Source of the DNA: Dehalococcoidia bacterium
Lineage (GTDB): Bacteria; Chloroflexota; Dehalococcoidia; UBA2979
Assembly (NCBI GenBank): GCA_030745285.1
Contig: JASLOV010000259.1
Coordinates: forward strand, 1-18,016
Length of the DNA: 18,016 nt
Direction: 5' to 3'
Shown: piece by piece, positions 15,175 through 18,016 of the stretch
How the letters are laid out: every line of letters starts with the position of its first letter
How positions within the stretch are numbered: position 1 is the stretch's first letter
Translations under genes and position numbers: made by a program
The notes under the pieces: generated by a model
Told to the model about the DNA's origin: nothing
Seen by the model: only the letters and a program-made list of their open reading frames with translations
The model's database searches: none

Positions 15175-17619
15175 CTAGTTGATCACGCCCTGCACGACCA
15201 GCGCGTCGAACTCCTCGCGCGAGACGCCCAGCAGCTCACGCAGCACGTACTCGTTGTGCTCGCCCATCATCGGCGCGCGCTCGAGCGTGTGCTCGATGCC
15301 GGCGAAGCGGATCGCGTCGCGGTCGATCACCACCTCGACGCCCGGGTCGCTCGGCTGGCTGACGCGCTGGTAGTGCATCGTGAGCTGAGGGTCGACCTCC
15401 AGCGTGTCTCGCAGCGATTCGACCGCGGCGGCCGCCACGCCGCTCTGCTGGAGCAGCGTCGCCAGCTCCCAGCGGTCGTGTGTGGCCGTCAACGCGGCGA
15501 CGAGCTCATCGAGCTCGTCTTCGTTCGTCTTGCGTGCCGCGTGATTCGCGAACCGCGGGTCCGAGGCGAGGGCGTCGTCACCGATTGCCACGCACAGCGC
15601 CGCCCACTGCTCGTTGCCATCGACGGCGACCGCGCACCACTCGTCCTCGCCGCGCGTGGGGTAGACGCCGTGGGGGCTGTAGTTTGGGTCGCGGTTCATC
15701 GGTGGCGGCGGCACCACCTCGCTGTGCGCGTACCGCATCCAGTCCGCCCCCACCAGCGAGACCGTGGCCGAGAGCTGCGAGAGGTCGATTTCCTGGCCGA
15801 CCGCCGTGCGGTCTCGTTCCCGCAGTGCCGCCATCAGCGTGATCGCCATCAGGTAGGGCGACGTGAAGTCGGGATAGGCGACACCGAGCCCGCGCGGCCG
15901 CCCCTCCGGAAAGCCCATCAGGCTGCTGAAGCCGGAGGCGTGCATGATCAGGTTGCCCATCGTGCGACGTTCGGACCACGGTCCGACGCTGCCGCAGCCC
16001 GGCATGTTCAGCAGCACGATGTCGGGCTTGATCGCCTTCAGCGCCTCGTAGCCGAGACCGAGGCGCTCCAGCACCCCCGGACGGTAGTTGTTCGTGACGA
16101 GGTCGGCCGTCGCGATCAGCTCTCTCACCAGCTCGATCGCGCGGTCATTGGAGAGATCGAGCGTGAGCGAGCGCTTGCTGGTGTTGACGTCGTTGTAGAG
16201 CGTGCCCAGGTTCTCGTTCGGCACGCCATCCGGTCCGACGCCCTGCCTCACGCTGTCGATGCGGGCGCGTGATTCGATGCGGATCACCTCCGCTCCGAAG
16301 TTCGCGAGGATGCGAGTGCCGAGCGGCCCGGCGAGGATCCAGCTGAAGTCCACGACGCGAACGCCTTTAAGGGGCGTCAGCAGCTCCGACGCCGGCCGTT
16401 GCGGCGGCGCGACGCCGCCCGACGGCGTGGCGAGTGGGTCGGCGAGCAGGGCGGCGGTGTGCTCGCCCAGCGTCGGTGCTCGCCGCAGCGGTACCTTGCC
16501 GGCCATGGCGTCAACGGGGCTGCGGACGAAGTTCAGCGACCGGCCGAGGGCATCGTGGTCGATCTCGCCGAACTGGTCGTTTACGGCGTAGTGCTCCGCC
16601 TCCGCCATGTCATCGAGATCGATGATCGGCATCGCCAGCTGGTCGCCTCCCCAGGCGGCCTCCAAGAACTGCTCGCGCGTCAGTGAAGCGGCGAGCTGCT
16701 CCACGAGGCCGGGGATGGGGTTCGCGCTGGTGTCGCCCGGCGCGGCGCGCGCCAGCTGCCAGTCGTCGGGGCCGAGTTCGTGCGCAATGCCCGCCTCGTC
16801 CAGCATCGCGATGAAGTGGACGAAGCGGTCAGCCCGGGGGTTGATGAAGGCCCACTTGCCGTCGGAGCAGAGATAGGCTCCGCTCATGCCCGGGCGCGAG
16901 GGCACGCGTCCGTTCCACGCCAGGATGTTCGGGTTCGATGTCTGCAGCACGGCCATCGAGACCGCCTCCTGCATGGAGATGTCGAGGTGGCAGCCGCGGC
17001 GCTGCTCGTCGCCGTCGCGGCCTGCCAGGGCGAGCATCACCCCGGTGGCGGCGACCAGGCTCGCCATCTTGTGCGCCGGATTGGCCGCCCCGTGTGTCGG
17101 CGGCAGTTCCTCTTCACCGCTGACCCACAGCAACCCGCCGCTCGCGCTGGCGATGAGGTCGTTCGCCGTCCGTTCGCGCCATGCTCCGTCGTGCCCGAAG
17201 GGGGTGACCGAGACGTAGATCAGGCCGGGGTTGATGGCGCGCAGCTGCTCGTAGCCGAGCCCGAGCGAGTCCAGCTCACCCGGGTGGCCCGTCTCCACGA
17301 GCACGTCCGCGCCGCCGACCATGAGCCGCAGCCGCTCCGCCTCTCCCGCCTCCTCGATGTCGAGCCGGATGGAGCGCTTGTTGGCGTTCAGGTAGAGGTG
17401 TTCGTAGCCGCGCTCCGAGCCGGGCTCGTCGTCGAGGAAGGGCGCCAGCCGCCGGATCGTGCCGCCCGCCGGTGGCTCCACGAGGATCACGTCGGCGCCG
17501 AGGTCGGCGAGGATGCGCGTCGCGAAGCTCGTGCGTTCGTCGCCGAGGTCGAGCACGCGGACCCCGTCGAGTGCGTGCACCTCGCCCGCGGTCCGCGACT
17601 GAACTCCGGCCGTGGTCAT
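15175..17619 (-). CDS. Two-domain (tandem fusion) CaiB/BaiF CoA-transferase
   Basis: This 814-residue protein has two family III domains in tandem. Domain 1 (about 18-392) starts LDGVRVLDLGDERTSFATRI with GADVILVEPP and NANKRSIRLD. Domain 2 (about 416-800) starts LKGVRVVDFSWILAGPLGTR with GAEVIRIES and TSKRSLTLDL. A Pro/Ser-rich linker of about 25 residues lies between. Asp584 of domain 2 (VAYPDFTSP) matches the acyl-carrying residue. Domain 1 has NPAHKMASL there, placing His183 at the Asp position. Domain 1 resembles domain 1 of the convergent fusion (both have EPP then FLDD-x-PG-x-ER), so the two genes probably share an ancestral fusion. The ATG has a strong GGAGG at 6-nt spacing. Substrates are unknown. 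Confidence 0.93.
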   Translation of the reverse strand: MTTAGVQSRTAGEVHALDGVRVLDLGDERTSFATRILADLGADVILVEPPAGGTIRRLAPFLDDEPGSERGYEHLYLNANKRSIRLDIEEAGEAERLRLMVGGADVLVETGHPGELDSLGLGYEQLRAINPGLIYVSVTPFGHDGAWRERTANDLIASASGGLLWVSGEEELPPTHGAANPAHKMASLVAATGVMLALAGRDGDEQRRGCHLDISMQEAVSMAVLQTSNPNILAWNGRVPSRPGMSGAYLCSDGKWAFINPRADRFVHFIAMLDEAGIAHELGPDDWQLARAAPGDTSANPIPGLVEQLAASLTREQFLEAAWGGDQLAMPIIDLDDMAEAEHYAVNDQFGEIDHDALGRSLNFVRSPVDAMAGKVPLRRAPTLGEHTAALLADPLATPSGGVAPPQRPASELLTPLKGVRVVDFSWILAGPLGTRILANFGAEVIRIESRARIDSVRQGVGPDGVPNENLGTLYNDVNTSKRSLTLDLSNDRAIELVRELIATADLVTNNYRPGVLERLGLGYEALKAIKPDIVLLNMPGCGSVGPWSERRTMGNLIMHASGFSSLMGFPEGRPRGLGVAYPDFTSPYLMAITLMAALRERDRTAVGQEIDLSQLSATVSLVGADWMRYAHSEVVPPPPMNRDPNYSPHGVYPTRGEDEWCAVAVDGNEQWAALCVAIGDDALASDPRFANHAARKTNEDELDELVAALTATHDRWELATLLQQSGVAAAAVESLRDTLEVDPQLTMHYQRVSQPSDPGVEVVIDRDAIRFAGIEHTLERAPMMGEHNEYVLRELLGVSREEFDALVVQGVIN

Positions 17620-17690
17620 CCGGTCCTCCGTCGCGTCAACCGGCGGAGAACCACTTCACGTTCTGACGGCCCGCTCCGCTGCTGAACGGA

Positions 17691-17696
17691 ATCATA
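17691..17696 (-). promoter_or_regulatory. Candidate -10 box for the 15175-17619 gene
   Basis: On the minus strand the context is GCGTATGATTCCG with TATGAT as -10 box, giving a leader of about 65 nt with a good ribosome-binding site. It is the inverted copy of the box at 17774-17779, so the two face away from each other in the divergent intergenic region. No -35 match was found. Confidence 0.4.
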
Positions 17697-17767
17697 CGCT
17701 GGCGGTGACGTGCACGCTCCGTTCCGGGGACGGCCACCGCGCGGGCGGCGATGCGGCTGGCGCGGGC

Positions 17768-17785
17768 GGTGCGTATGATTCGCCG
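17768..17785 (+). promoter_or_regulatory. Candidate leaderless promoter of the last CoA-transferase gene
   Basis: GGTGCGTATGATTCGCCG contains TATGAT (17774-17779). Seven nt separate it from the ATG at 17787, so transcription would start at about the start codon. The 18-mer differs at only two positions from the element before the P450 gene (minus strand, 4837 to 4820). An alternative ATG at 17775 lies inside the box and is less likely. Confidence 0.45.
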
Positions 17786-17786
17786 C

Positions 17787-18016
17787 ATGCGCGTCCTTGA
17801 GTTGAGCGACACTGAAGGCGCCGCCGCCTTCTGCGGCAAGGCTTTCGTCCGCAGCGGCGCCGAGGTGATCCGGGTGGAGCGCCCCGATCGGCTGTCACCA
17901 TCTGAGGCGTCGGACCGGTTCCTCAACGGCGGCAAGCGGCGCGTCGCGCTCGATGTCTCCTCGCCCGGGGATCGCTCGACGCTGAGCGCGCTGGCGGCGA
18001 CGTGCGACGTCCTCGT
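17787..18016 (+). CDS. CaiB/BaiF family CoA-transferase, 5' end only (cut by window edge)
   Basis: The open frame runs to the window end without a stop (76 complete codons). It reads MRVLELSDTEGAAAFCGKAF, then RSGAEVIRVERPDRLSP, FLNGGKRRVALDV and LAATCDVL, the order expected for the first 75 residues of a family III CoA-transferase (Rossmann start, GAEVIRVE, KR-x3-LD). It is divergent from the 15175-17619 gene. The region holding the catalytic Asp lies beyond the window, so it cannot be assigned to the catalytic or non-catalytic type. An in-frame ATG 12 nt upstream is the alternative start. Confidence 0.82.
   Translation, partial: MRVLELSDTEGAAAFCGKAFVRSGAEVIRVERPDRLSPSEASDRFLNGGKRRVALDVSSPGDRSTLSALAATCDVL

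Noticed and set aside
1..18016. CRISPR arrays, tRNA/rRNA genes, insertion sequences, phage genes or attachment sites
   Set aside because: I looked on both strands and saw no regularly spaced repeats, no cloverleaf-like segments, no transposase or integrase motifs and no flanking direct repeats apart from the permease gene duplication.

Overview
The window is a GC-rich, gene-dense stretch of bacterial chromosome dominated by CoA-linked catabolism. Nothing in it fixes the organism. The base composition, the many family III (CaiB/BaiF) CoA-transferases, the SDR with an extended glycine loop and the lack of plasmid or phage genes suggest an environmental bacterium, perhaps a high-GC Chloroflexota lineage or an actinobacterium. 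That placement is inference only.

Layout. (1) 149-3563, plus strand: two CaiB/BaiF CoA-transferase genes overlapping by 4 bp, then a crotonase-family gene. (2) 3629-4816, minus strand: a cytochrome P450, convergent with the crotonase gene. (3) about 5000-8371, plus strand: a dipeptide/nickel-type ABC importer locus made of a 5'-truncated solute-binding protein remnant, one DppB-like permease and two nearly identical tandem DppC-like permeases. No ATPase gene is present. (4) 8515-9315, plus: an SDR oxidoreductase. (5) 12480 down to 9277, minus: an operon with a C45/acyltransferase-like Ntn hydrolase, two PuuE/HpPgdA-type deacetylase-fold hydrolases and a short unrecognised ORF. (6) 12617-17619: two convergent genes, each encoding two CaiB/BaiF domains in one chain. 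(7) 17787 to the window end, plus: the 5' end of a further CaiB/BaiF gene.

The most notable pattern is in the CoA-transferases. In the overlapping pair and in both fusions, the first partner or half lacks the aspartate that carries the acyl intermediate in this family (Met, Gly and His at that position by eye), while the second keeps it in a (Y/F)-x-D setting. This looks like obligate catalytic/non-catalytic pairing, once as two subunits and twice as one chain. Two other enzymes lack a hallmark residue: the P450 has Gly where the I-helix Thr is expected, and the crotonase has Thr where the first catalytic Glu is expected.

A plausible joint role, by inference, is uptake of an organic acid or amide-like compound, activation to a CoA thioester by CoA transfer, and oxidation or hydration by the P450, SDR and crotonase. 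The Ntn hydrolase and deacetylase-fold enzymes could open amide or imide bonds. No substrate can be named. Several start regions carry a TATGAT/TATACT-like -10 box. Two of them share a 16-of-18 identical element that sits directly on the start codon, which suggests leaderless transcripts.
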